A stretch of 61,336 bases of DNA from Nemertoderma westbladi (lineage: Eukaryota; Xenacoelomorpha; Nemertodermatida; Nemertodermatidae). Positions within the stretch are counted from its first letter, which is position 1; the number at the start of each line of letters is the position of its first letter. The stretch covers positions 1 to 61,336 of the forward strand of contig JAUCBJ010007314.1 of NCBI GenBank assembly GCA_032718475.1, written 5' to 3'. Shown here in pieces: positions 22,330 through 32,502 of this stretch. The notes beneath the pieces were generated by a model that saw only the letters and a program-made list of their open reading frames with translations, was not told the DNA's origin and made no database searches. The position numbers and the translations under genes are program-made.

Positions 22330-23514
22330 TGTTCGCGCTTTTAGACCTTTAGCAGTTTATCCTGCCAATTTTAGGTGTCTTCTAGGTTATAAATCGACTT
22401 TAGCCTATAACAAGTATTTGATACACATAAAGTTACATTAGCCGAAGCCAGCCTATGCGCGACCATTCATTCACCCACGGTTAAGGGAGACTGGATTCGG
22501 ATGCTCTGACCTTATTGCGGTGTAGACTTACTGTACTATTCGATTGATCGTTAATATAATCTCTGACAAATATTATTCACTTTCGGGAAATATTAACAGT
22601 TCCTTTAGGACGTGGCGCTCTAAGTATGTAAACAGAGTTATGACTTACACTAAACGCAACGGGATGGCTATTGATTTACATATAAGGCGCATTCTTTAGG
22701 AAATGCTTTGTTATCTATCACACTCATGCATACTACCGCACACTGCTGCACACTGATCTGCCGACCTTCACTAAATTTGATCATATATAAGGAGAACAGC
22801 AACTGACACATGTAGGGTCTATGAAATAGCATTCAATTCACTCCAAAACCACTATAATGTAAGTCGCAATTGCTATATGTAACCGGTCTCTCTAACCTTT
22901 AGTATATCAAGAAGATTGGGGTTTTATGATTATTTATCGATATTCTCCAAATATAACAACATTCCATCAACTGATAACAATTAATAACCGACAGTAAAAG
23001 CAGTAAAATAATGCAGTGAAGGTATGTGTAGTATGATATGCTGAGTTGATGTGACTTGACTTGATAACAGTTATACGTTTCTATGATCAAAGCCGTTCTA
23101 ATGTTTGGCTAAAGTCTGAAACATAGAATAATTCCAAAGCCGATGTTCTGGGCTCAGGAAAAAAGGTAAACAAAAACCATAATGCATTGCGCGATCTTCC
23201 GTAGGCTTCTGTACAAGATAAAATGAAAATCGCTCTGATTGGTCGAGTGAGCCGAAAAAAGAAAGCCAAAAAGCTCCACATCGACATATCAGCTGATAGA
23301 TGTCGTCATCTGAACTACACTGTATTAAGAGTATTTTGGCGTATTGCGGTATAAAATGGCTTGTTATGTCCACTAAAGTACACATACAGAAAAATGGCTT
23401 TTTATGACCACTAAAACACCTACACAGTAAGAAAACGGCTTTTTATGTCCGCTAAAACACCTACAGAGTACTTTGCGGGGAAAATGACTAGCTAGATCCG
23501 CAAAAGCCTTTACA
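22330..23514 (-). repeat. 5' LTR of element 1
   Basis: Direct repeat of 5874-7055, from TGTTCGCGC to CTTTACA, followed by GTGAC. Confidence 0.93.
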
Positions 23515-23519
23515 GTGAC
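23515..23519. repeat. Target-site duplication GTGAC, element 1, right
   Basis: Exact copy of 5869-5873. Confidence 0.9.
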
Positions 23520-24139
23520 ACCTTGACATATTAAATTCATTGCACGCATGCTGTGGTCGACCGCTTCCATATAGCCAATGGAGTTGTTCACAGCCAGATG
23601 AAGATCGGCATTCTCCGATTCAAGAGTTTCCACACGCCTCTCTAAAACTTGTATTCGTGAGTCGACTACATCTAGAATTATCGAACGAAGGTCGCCCGCG
23701 GTTAATGCCGTTAGCGGAGTGGTACGAGTAATATTAAGGGCCTGAGATTGCGAGGATTGCATTGGGATGGGCTGCTGGGAGAGGTGAGGAACAGGTGGCG
23801 GTGGGTGAGGCTGCTGCCTATCTGGATATTGCAGAGATTGCCCACCTGAAAAATACGAGGTAGCTGTTGTTTTGAAGTACCCTGGTTGAAAGTACAGGCA
23901 GTGCAAAAACCAGGTGGGGTGACAGGAGTTCCAATTGGTGCTGGTATCTGGGGTCCAAGGTTTAGGGTACCTACAACTTGCTGGGGCTGGGTTAAATTGG
24001 GAAAAGGATCGAGGTGGGGACTGGATCCGTGGCGAACTGGTTGGCTACTTGATCCCGCTCCACAGCAGTGATTACAAAGACCACCAGCTCTTAAATGCTG
24101 CTGGAACGACGCTTTGCATACCTTGCAGAAACCCATCAC
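23520..24139 (-). pseudogene. LINE-A upstream half: ORF1 N-terminus
   Basis: Minus-strand reading starts MMGFCKVCKASFQQHLRAGG with a CX2C...CX2C pattern (FCKVC, CNHC) and a further FCTAC pair, suggesting a zinc finger. A frame change near 23880 leads into a Gln/Pro-rich part and then a coiled coil (ILDVVDSRIQVLERRVETLESENADLHLAV) up to MNLICQG at the element 1 insertion point. Zinc finger plus coiled coil plus a C-terminal RNA-binding-like domain (on the far side, 5449-5670) is a common ORF1 plan in LINEs of the CR1/jockey group; the exact clade is not determined. Confidence 0.65.
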
Positions 24140-24690
24140 ATTCTACCCCTACAGTCTACTGGTTTAGGCCAGTGCAGTAGCGCAGTACAGCAGTAGGACT
24201 ACTTCATATTCAATATTCATGCAACAAAATACAAACCATTGTACAACTGTACTGAACTTACTGCTACATCGCCATTCAACAGTCGGTGCATTTTACAAAC
24301 TAAACTAAAACACCTTTAATATCCTCGATAAACTAAAGAATGCACACATTAAACCTATTTTAGTTATGTTTAAATTTCAGACATTAGCGCATCGTTCTGA
24401 GAAGAGATATTCCTTTGAAGAGCTAGCTATTCAGCTGGTGGGGTAATACATTACAAACTAACAGTTGATGTTTGCTCACTGTCTGGGATAGAGTGAGAGA
24501 GTAATAAACTTATTATTGGCAAGTAATATGCAGGTTCTGCTGTTTGCAACTTCTCTGCAGTTTGGCACACATGAGGACCAGCAGCTAGTGTTTCTATCAT
24601 TGAGTTTATGGTAATTTTCGTGTTTTGGGGGTATTTTTGGAAATAAAAAAGACACTTTAATAATTTTTATCGAAACTTTTTTTCCACATC
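24140..24690. other. Intergenic sequence, no gene seen
   Basis: Contains CAGTACAGCAGTA-type repeats and AT-rich sequence. It ends CCACATC before the gypsy LTR; ACATC may be a target-site duplication (see 27977-27981). Confidence 0.4.
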
Positions 24691-24867
24691 TGGTATATTT
24701 TGGTACTGATACCGGTACGTTACAGTGCAGTTAGTAGGCGGGTAGTACAGCAGTACAGCATATACATACTTTAGTAGTATACCTGCCCTGGTTGCCTGTC
24801 GTTAGGATATCTGATCTTTATAAGATATTATATATGTTATTTGGTCTAGATCCTAACATATTTCCTA
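24691..24867 (+). repeat. Direct repeat / truncated 5' LTR of a Ty3/gypsy remnant
   Basis: 177 bp from TGGTATATTTTGG to ATATTTCCTA, identical to 27788-27964 except for about two bases. The copy at the other end follows an integrase frame and a purine tract, which fits an LTR pair. This copy is cut at 24867, where LINE-B sequence begins. Confidence 0.7.
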
Positions 24868-26303
24868 TCATCTATCCCATCATAGTAGACATGTACCGAA
24901 CAACAAGAGTCCCACAAGAAATGAAAACAAATAAGTTGGTGCCAGTTCCCAAGAAGGGCAACCTAACACTCTATGGTTCTTTTCGGGGAATCTCATTGAT
25001 CTCGATTGCTGCAAAGCTATACAATAGGATTCTATTAAATCGCATCAGGGATCCCATTGAGAGACTGCTCCGTGGAAATCAGAATGGGTTCCGTAAAGGT
25101 CGTGGGACCATGGAGCCCATTTTGGCACTTAGAAGGATAATTGAAGAGTTATCAAAAAAGAAAGACAGGCATCTGGCTGTTATCTTTGTTGACTTCTTCA
25201 AGGCCTTTGATTCAGTCTCTCGCTCACGTATGTTCAGCATACTTTCATTATATGGGATTCCTGATGAAATTATTGCAGCAATCAGATCAGTATACGATGG
25301 TTCGACAACATTTGTGTCTACTGTTGACGGTGACACAGAACCATTTGAAGTGTTATGGGGCGTCCTCCAAGGAGACACACTTGCACCATTTTTGTTCATT
25401 ATTGTGGTTGACTATGTTCTACGCATGTCCTTAGATCATTATAATGATGATGGGGTGATGATAACTCCACCTACTGGCTCCAGAAGTCGAGGAAATCCTG
25501 CCAAGTACCTAACTGATCTAGACTTTGCTGATGACTTAGGAGTACTCTCAGAATCATTAGAGGGAGCCCAACGGCTCCTCAGCTCATTAGAACATGCTGC
25601 TTCTAGTGTTGGTCTTTTTATTAACTCCAGAAAGACCAAAATTCTGACAGTTAACTTTGAAAGTCCTCAGCAAGTCTCTGATCGGATGAGCATAAGCTCA
25701 AAGGATGGTATGCTTGAGCATGTGGACGACTTCTGTTACCTGGGATCATGGATCCGGAAGTCAGGTGAGGACCTTCGAATACGTAAGGGAAAGGCATGGG
25801 CAGCCTTGAATAGGCTTTCCAGGATTTGGAAGTCACCGAGAATTAATCGGAAACTTAAGGTCCGATTATTTAGAGCAGCAGTAGTTCCAGTACTCTTCTA
25901 CGGGAGTCCATGCTGGGCTCTAACTGCTGAGGACACCAAATCTCTGGATGGCACATTCACAAGAATGCTACGCCGGGTTCATTGTGTCAAGTACAATGCA
26001 CACATCTCCAACCAGACACTATATAACATTGGAGGTGTCTCATTGGTTCCCCCAAGCTTGACACTAGAACAAAATCGCCTCCGCTTTGCAGGACATTGCT
26101 TTCGCCGTGAGGACCAGCCAGTGCATAATCTTGTACTTTGGCAGCCTCATGGCGTGAATAAGCATGGTGGACAGCCCATGACTTTCTTGAGACGCATCCT
26201 AAAGGACACTGGCCTTGAAGATGCGGATGATCTAGCAAATGTCATGGGTGATAGGGAGTTGTGGCGGTGCAATTTTGTTGACAAGCCGGCACAGCATTCT
26301 TAA
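24792..26303 (+). pseudogene. LINE-B reverse transcriptase fragment, 503 codons
   Basis: Non-LTR reverse transcriptase. The first ~25 codons are read from the gypsy LTR. The true RT begins at YPIIVDMYRTTRVPQ and continues LVPVPKKGN, VIFVDFFKAFD (first catalytic Asp ~134), GVLQGDTLAPFLF, LDFADDLGVL (Asp pair ~247-248), a thumb, and a C-terminal domain (LYNIGGVSLVPPSLTLEQNRLRFAGHCFRRE ... DRELWRCN). No stop or frameshift after the truncation, so it is quite young. The endonuclease and N-terminal RT are missing, so it cannot act alone. Clade within the APE-type LINEs not resolved. Confidence 0.88.
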
Positions 26304-26347
26304 AATGCAGCTGCATTGCAGCATGCCGATCCTAGTAGTAGTAGTAG
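24868..26347 (+). mobile_element. LINE-B, 5'-truncated copy inside the gypsy remnant
   Basis: From TCATCTATCCC to a (TAG)n tail it matches the LINE-B copies at 51790-53866 (inverted). The 3' end AAAATGCAGCTGCATTGCAGCATGCC followed by a TAG microsatellite is shared with the other copy, so this is the genuine LINE 3' end. The 5' end is truncated within the reverse transcriptase, as is typical of LINE insertions. Confidence 0.85.
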
Positions 26348-27701
26348 GTCGCCTGTTGATAGAGCGACCAATGATGATGACGAAGAAACGATCATTTCCG
26401 AGCAGGCAACTCTCTTTATGAATGTTATAGATAACATGATTAGAAATGTCCCGGATTTGATCCTTGAGGAGTTACACATCCGCGCTGATAATGACAATGA
26501 TTATCAACAATTGATATCTGCTATTCTATCTGATTTTAGTGATAATGCTTGCAAATCGACTTATGTCGCTTCATTCAAAAAATTCAAAGATGAACTCTCT
26601 ATTCATGGGGGTCTGATACTCCGCGGTCAACATATAGTAATTCCACCATCTGAGGTGAAAGAGGTTTTACGTAAATTACATTCCAGTCACCAGGGTATTG
26701 AAAAAACAAAGCGTCGTGCACGACAGTGTGTATTTTGGCCAGGATATACTTCAGACATTAAATCTACCGTCGAGGCATGCTTTGAATGTCAACGTTGCCA
26801 ACCATCACTTTCACCTGAGCCAATGATCCAACATGATATCCCGAAGCGTGCATTTGCATCTGTATCAACTGACTTTTTCCAATATGACAATAAATATTAC
26901 ATCATTTACGCGGATCGATACACTGGGTATCCTCTTGTTGATAACTTTATTCATACACCATCTGCGACAGATACGATCCGAGTATTGAAACGATATTTTT
27001 CCACAATGGGAGTTCCTAATGTTTTAACAAGCGATAATGGGCCCCAATTTGCAGCTGAAGAGATGTGCCATTTCCTTTCTAACTGGGGAGTTACATGGAT
27101 ACCTTCATCTCCACATTACCCCAAAGGAAATGGCCATGCTGAAGTAAATGTTAAGAAAGTAAAATTGCTGCTACGAAAATCAGGTGGCAATATCTCCAGT
27201 GACAACTTTCTATCCGGTCTTCTTGAACTCCGTAATGTTCCCAACGAGGATGGACTATCCCCTTCACAAAGGTTATTTGGTCACCCCTTGAGGTCCCTCG
27301 TCCCAACACATTGGTCTGCATACTCCTCTGAGTGGCAGAAGGATACCGAATCCGCCAATCAAGATAGACTTAATACGGCGGCAAAACGAAAGTTCTACTA
27401 TGATCGGTCTGCAATTTCTCTTGTACCTATAAAAACTGGCACGAAAGTTATAGTCCAGAATGTCATTTCAAAACGATGGGATCGATTGGCCACGGTCCTC
27501 ACTACATCAAACCATCGGCGTTACCGTCTCCGATTTCCATCTGGGAGAGTCTTGTGGAGAAATCGCCTTCATATCCGACCCATACAACAGGAGTTGCTGG
27601 AAGATGAAGACGATCATATGCAAGACCTGAGAGTAGGGGACAATGGGATGCGCCATTCTAACAGGCTTCGACATCCACCTGACCGTTTATCATACACTTG
27701 A
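26316..27701 (+). pseudogene. Ty3/gypsy integrase fragment, 461 codons
   Basis: The first ~10 codons come from the LINE-B 3' end; from SPVDRATNDD (normally just after the RNase H/ADALSR region of gypsy pol) the frame is gypsy. Zinc-binding H122, H125, C155, C158; catalytic D186, D240 (SDNGPQF) and E276 (NGHAE), giving the expected D,D-35-E spacing. C-terminal GTKVIVQ...RWDRLATV resembles the usual chromodomain-free tail. Gag, protease and RT are absent, replaced by LINE-B. All catalytic residues are intact and the frame is open, but without RT it cannot transpose by itself. Confidence 0.88.
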
Positions 27702-27763
27702 CTCTGACTGTAATAAACTTGATATCGATATGTGTGTAGGAATATCGACTTTCATGCTATATT

Positions 27764-27786
27764 CAAAAAAAAAAAAAAAAAAGAAG
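27764..27786 (+). promoter_or_regulatory. Polypurine tract before gypsy 3' LTR
   Basis: An A run of about 19 followed by GAAG lies directly before the LTR, the usual place of the plus-strand primer. Confidence 0.6.
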
Positions 27787-27787
27787 T

Positions 27788-27976
27788 TGGTATATTTTGG
27801 TACTGTTACCGGTACGTTACAGTGCAGTTAGTAGGCGGGTAGTACAGCAGTACAGCATATACATACTTTAGTAGTGTACCTGCCCTGGTTGCCTGTCGTT
27901 AGGATATCTGATCTTTATAAGATATTATATATGTTATTTGGTCTAGATCCTAACATATTTCCTAACAAACATAATA
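27788..27976 (+). repeat. 3' LTR of the gypsy remnant
   Basis: Matches 24691-24867 through 27964; the extra bases to 27976 are lacking in the left copy because of the LINE. The boundary is chosen because ACATC follows at 27977-27981 and also precedes the left copy (24686-24690). The end does not read CA, so this boundary is tentative. Confidence 0.55.
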
Positions 27977-27981
27977 ACATC

Positions 27982-28400
27982 CTGGGGTTGAGCTGCGTCG
28001 ATAGATATAACTTTCATTGACGGACGAGCTATAGCTTCGGAGGAGTTCATATGATTACATACATAGTGAATACGTTTACAGTAAGAAGTCCTCCCGGTCA
28101 TGTTAATTATATTATAATTGTTATCTGTTCAACTAAAATAGTGATTTGGAGATCGAATTGACCTCAGCTTCGCCGACTTTTCATAGAACTGCTCAGTCAG
28201 GGTACTGGTTTGAGGGACAGGTTCGTTTAAAGCCAGCTTGCTCGCTTTCTAGTAAGCTTGCTAATCGTGTAATAAATTAAATATTTAATAATTTATACAT
28301 TATTATACATCCTTATTTGTACACTACAGTCTCTGCAAACTTCATAATAAATTGTATTGTATAATTCCATAATAATAATTTACCAAATTTACTTCTATAG
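27982..28400 (+). other. Upstream/intron sequence of lectin copy A
   Basis: No exon that I can support. It ends in a splice acceptor (TTTACTTCTATAG) before the lectin exon. A 5' exon with a signal peptide would be expected but is not evident. Confidence 0.4.
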
Positions 28401-28651
28401 ATAACTTCGCTCTTGGACAACCTACTGGACAAAGCACTGAGTATGGTGATGCTGATTCCAACAACGCAGTGGATGGCAATGAAGATGGAGCGTATGGTCA
28501 GGGTAGTTGTATGCACACCTGTTGGTGGCCAAACGAATGCAGCGATACAATTCATTGGTGGTGGGTTGATTTAGGTGGAGACTTAGCTGTTGGAGAAGTC
28601 AAAATCTATAATCGTGTTGACTGCTGTACCGACAAGATAATTGGAACTAGG
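28401..28651 (+). CDS. F-type lectin copy A, first domain exon
   Basis: Exon bounded by acceptor CTATAG and donor GG|GTAATT. In phase it reads NFALGQPTGQSTEYGDADSN, then AVDGN, SCMHTC, HWWWVDLGG, GEVKIYNRVDCCTDKIIG. This is the N-terminal half of an F-type lectin (fucolectin) beta-barrel domain, which binds fucose with a calcium site. The sugar-binding residues are visible: H of MHTC, then R and K of RVDCCTDK (RXDX4K). His to Arg spacing is 32 residues rather than about 26, because of a 6-residue insertion with an additional Cys (WWPNEC). Probably secreted; the signal peptide exon was not found. Confidence 0.85.
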
Positions 28652-28958
28652 GTAATTGTAGAAATTTATTTAATTTACTTAAATTTACAAATCAGTGAAT
28701 TCGATAAATATATCTACAAGCATTGGTAATCTTTATTTGTTTTTTTACATACATAATTCATTTTATTTCACAAATTACCCGTGTCGATGCCGGTATTATA
28801 TTAAATATAATTAGGTTAAATAAGCACGAATAAAACGGTTGTGGTAGTGCAACAATATAAAATATAGGTTATGTGTCACGTCTAGTTGTGAGCCTTACCC
28901 AAGCTCCCACTTATTCTAAACAATCAAATAATAATAATTATATTCATATTTACAAAAG

Positions 28959-29174
28959 GTGTACGCGACCAACAGCAATGACATAACATTCTTGAACGGT
29001 ATTGGCTCCAGTGCAGAAGTACCATGTGGTACAATCACCCAAGGAACACCGCAACTTACTGTGATCAATTGTGTTGGGAAAGTTGGACGGTACATCGTTC
29101 TCTTCAATGATAATGACGAAACTTTACATGTCTGCGAAGTCATGGTTTACGTCAAAGGTGGGTTGAATAGATAA
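28959..29174 (+). CDS. F-type lectin copy A, last exon
   Basis: Acceptor TTTACAAAAG, then VYATNSNDITFLNGIG, VPCGTIT, CVGKVGRYIVLF, LHVCEVMVYVKGGLNR and stop. It completes the domain (about 155 residues in total). The intron is 307 bp and phase 0. The conserved GRYI and L-C-EV-V strands of the fold are present. Confidence 0.85.
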   Translation: MYATNSNDITFLNGIGSSAEVPCGTITQGTPQLTVINCVGKVGRYIVLFNDNDETLHVCEVMVYVKGGLNR

Positions 29175-29684
29175 TCTAAAGTAGAGTAACTCAAAACAGA
29201 TTCATTTGTTACAAAAGTGTAGTCTAGTCTATATATCTGCTGGTTCATGAATATTGGAGTTAATAATTGGAAATAAAGTTATGGTATAAATGCTAGCTAA
29301 ATGCTAGCTAAATGCTAGCTTTTTGTGTTGTATTAATATTTACCACCGGTACATAATATTAATGTGCACCTACTCTACGTGTTATATACTTACCACCACA
29401 ATTTATACATATTATTAATATTCATGTTTAGCATTATTGTATTTCACTGTTACCTTCTTTTTAATGTATTAATATTTACCAGCGTGCACCTACTGTACCT
29501 CACACCTACTTTATATTTACCACCTCACACCTACTTTACCATATTTATCGCCGATTAATATTTATCCTTACATAATCAACCACAACATAACATTTAGAAT
29601 TGGCGGGAAATTTAAAACATTCAGTTATATGTTCTTTTCAGTTCTGTTAACGGTTATAATGTACATTGTATATATTATATATTA

Positions 29685-29790
29685 TAGCTCAGTATACACA
29701 CCCGGCTGATGATATCCGGAAGTTTGAAACCTAGGTACCGGGTTCGAGCCACAATAGGGTCGGTTGATATTTTTCGCTATGTAGAACATT
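29685..29790 (+). repeat. Possible tRNA-derived SINE or tRNA pseudogene
   Basis: TAGCTCAGTA at 29685-29694 resembles an RNA polymerase III A box and GGTTCGAGCC at 29741-29750 a B box, 56 nt apart. A convincing tRNA cloverleaf is not formed. Confidence 0.4.
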
Positions 29791-30114
29791 ATCATATTTT
29801 CCTATTTACATTATAATCATTATATATAATAATACAACTTGCTTGCTAATGAGGATGGGTAAATTGGATATAAAGCAGTAGGATATTGCCAGTGGTTCAT
29901 TTCCCATTATAATATAAATAATTAGATAACTATTAGGGTCGCCATTCTGACTGACCACAAAGCAAAAACTTACTATAATTACTATAATTGTAAACGATTT
30001 CACCCTCCTGGGCAACATGAGACCAACGTTTTATATTATTAATCATTATTTGGAAAGTATTCCATCGATATGTTTCCAATTTCCCTACAGTAACCAATTG
30101 CAATGAAGGAGCTT

Positions 30115-30228
30115 AGCCAATCAGTGATGCGGGTTAATGTGAGGAAATGGTTAGCCAATCAGTGATGCGGGTTAATGTGAGGAAATGGTTAGCCAATCAG
30201 TGATGCGGGTTAATGTGAGGAAATGGCT
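30115..30228. repeat. Tandem repeat, 3 x 38 bp
   Basis: Three nearly perfect copies of a unit beginning AGCCAATCAGTGATGCGGG, at 30115, 30153 and 30191. Only the final bases differ (GGTT versus GGCT). Each holds a CCAAT box. Confidence 0.95.
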
Positions 30229-30939
30229 ACATAAAATGCGACATAATTATATTTTCGGTTTTTCGTATTACCTAACCCCAGCTAATTTATATTTCTAATT
30301 AACCTTTACATAACTGATTCCCCATCTGTCTCATAATTCATGATATTATTCATAATTCGTACACATCTATTATACATATCAGGTATACATACATCACCAA
30401 ATCCATACATTATATATATAAGGGGGGTTAGAAACCCACCTTACCTAACGTTTTCCACACTCTAACACTAGCATCACCCTATCATCCATTTCATAGCATT
30501 AACCTAACACTTTCACTGCTTCGCGTAGCTCCTACATTGTAATTCGTTAATAGAGGGAAATTTGAAACATATTGATGGCATATGTAGGCCTACTTTATTT
30601 ATAATGATTATATTAATAATATCAAACGTTGGTTTAACGTAGCCCAGTAGGGCGAAAACGTTTACCACTATAGTAATTAGTGTTTGTTGCTTTCTGGTCA
30701 GCCAGTGGAGACCCCAATACTTATCCAAACTTTGGCTTGGTAATTATTTATATTATAAATGCGGGATATGCTTCCCTGGTACCAAGCCTTTCCGATACAG
30801 GTTAGTTTAATTTATATTTCTTATCGTGTATTATGTGCATTACAGGCCGACTTCCTTATTTATGCAGTCTCTGCACACCTATTAATAAATTGAATTTTTT
30901 AATAATAATAGTATTAATTTACCAAATTTGCTTTTATAG

Positions 30940-31190
30940 ACAACCTAGCTCTTGGACAACCTACTGGTCAAAGCACTGAGTATGGTGATGCTGATTCTAA
31001 CAACGCAGTGGATGGCAATGGGGATGGAGTGTATGGTCAGGGTAGTTGTATGCACACCTGTTATTGGCCAAACGAATGCAGCGATACAATTCATTGGTGG
31101 TGGGTTGATTTAGGTGGTGATGTAGCTGTTGGTGAAGTCAAAATCTATAATCGTGTTGACTGCTGTACCGACAAGATACTCGGAACTATG
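30940..31190 (+). CDS. F-type lectin copy B, first domain exon
   Basis: Acceptor TTTTATAG, donor ATG|GTAAGG. Reads NLALGQPTGQSTEYGDADSN, SCMHTCYWPNEC, HWWWVDLGGDVAVG, NRVDCCTDKILG. Very close to copy A, with the same His, Arg and Lys and the same extra Cys insertion. Exon length and phases are the same, so this is a tandem duplicate. The following intron is about 20.2 kb because of element 2 and other insertions. Confidence 0.85.
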
Positions 31191-31244
31191 GTAAGGTGGA
31201 GAGATTTACGTAATTTAATACATCATTATTTATTTTAGATGAGG

Positions 31245-31249
31245 ACACC
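31245..31249. repeat. Target-site duplication ACACC, element 2, left
   Basis: Matches 49592-49596 exactly, directly next to the LTR. Confidence 0.92.
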
Positions 31250-32424
31250 TGTTTGCGCTTTTAAGACCTTTGACAGTTTAACCTGCCAAATTAGGATGTC
31301 TTTTGGATGATATATATTCTTTAGCTTATGACGAGTATTTGATACACTACATTAGCCGAAGCCAGTCTATGCGCAATCATTCACCCGTTGGATATACCCG
31401 GGAGACTGAGTTCGGAGCTTAATGATTGATGGTGTAAGCCTACCGTATTATTCGACTGATCGTAATATATAATCTCTGACAAATATTATTCACTTTCGGG
31501 AAATATTAACAGTTCCTTTAGGACGTGGCGCTCTAAATATGTAAACAGAGTTGTGACTTAAACTAGACACAACGAAAAGGCTATAGATTTACGTATATAG
31601 CGCATTCTTTAGGAGATGCTTTGTTATCAGTTACACTCATACACAATGCTGCACAATACTGCACACTAATCTGCCGACCTTCACTAAATTTAGTCACGTA
31701 TAAAGAGAGCAACAGACAATTTATGTTGGGCATATGAAATAGCATTAGATTCACTGCAAACCACTTAACATAGGTCGCAATCGTTTATCTGTAACCGGTC
31801 TCTCTAACCTTTAGTATATCAAGAAGGTGGGGTGTCTGACCATTGATCAGTATTCCGATATAATATTTCATCAACCAATATAATGAACAACCGACAGCAA
31901 AAGCAGTAATATTAGTAAGATATAAACAATAACACTGAACAGCATTGAATTGGTTTGTAAGTAGTTTGATAACAGATATACGTTCTATAATTAAGCCTAC
32001 TAATGTAAAGCTAAAGAATGCTGATATACGTAGGTGCCAAAAGCCGGTGTTCTTAGGCTCTGGGCAAAAACATAACACTGAACTACTGAGTTCTGTATAC
32101 ACCTCCAACACAGAGACAAAAAACGCTATGATTGGTCAACCGAACAACGAGAGAACAAAGAAACAAAGAAACGTCGACGTGGCAATATCAGCTGTTAGCC
32201 GTCGTCATGGTAGCGACACTGTTTTCAAGAGTATCTAGCTTATCGCGTCACGAGATTGCGGATTATGTCCTCTAAAGTACAAATACAGTACAAATACAGA
32301 AGAAATGACTTTTATGTCCTCTAAAACACCAGTACTGCAAGGACACGGCCTTTTTATGCCTGGCAAACCAACTACAGAGTACTTTAAGGGAAAATAACCG
32401 GTTAATGATGCAAAAGCTTTTACA
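31250..32424 (-). repeat. 3' LTR of element 2
   Basis: Direct repeat of 48416-49591. Differences seen include G/T near 32089, AGAACA versus AGGTACA near 32150, and AACCGGTTAATGATG versus AACCAGTTAATAACG near the end. Next to it inside the element is the purine-rich CTGGGAGCGG. Confidence 0.95.
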
Positions 32425-32502
32425 CCGCTCCCAGAAAATGGGATTTAAGTCTATAAAATATAACAAATCACAGTTTCTAAAATATAAAAATACTCTAAAC
32501 AG

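Larger units (their letters stand above)
5874..23514 (-). mobile_element. Element 1: 17.6-kb BEL/Pao element with accessory ORFs X1/X2
   Basis: It is bounded by LTRs of ~1.18 kb that start TG and end CA, and by the duplication GTGAC. Read on the minus strand: 5' LTR (22330-23514), leader, gag, protease, RT/RNase H and integrase (all broken by stops or frameshifts), spacer, X1, X2, 3' LTR. It interrupts the reading frame of LINE-A, so it is younger than that LINE. Known BEL/Pao elements are usually roughly 5-10 kb; the excess here comes from X1/X2 (about 4.3 kb), a long spacer, a long leader and long LTRs. Gag has lost about 1 kb relative to element 2. Confidence 0.95.
29175..30939 (+). other. 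Region between lectin copies
   Basis: No protein-coding gene seen. It holds an 11-bp triplicate (AAATGCTAGCT x3, 29288-29320), a run of related 'CACCTACT...TTTACCA' phrases (29360-29570), a possible tRNA-derived SINE (29685-29790), a 38-bp triplicate (30115-30228) and a hairpin GCCCAGTAGGGCGAAAACG near 30638. It ends with the acceptor CTTTTATAG. A leader exon for copy B must lie here or further upstream but I cannot identify it. Confidence 0.5.

Noticed and set aside
29685-29760. A functional tRNA gene.
   Set aside because: A and B box-like words are present, but acceptor and anticodon stems do not pair acceptably; kept only as a possible SINE.
31785-32111. A hydrophobic ~100-codon minus-strand frame in the LTRs of element 2 (also 48951-49244).
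   Set aside because: Located in the LTR, shortened at its N-terminus in the second copy, and not conserved in the LTR of element 1. Probably chance, although it does contain hydrophobic stretches.
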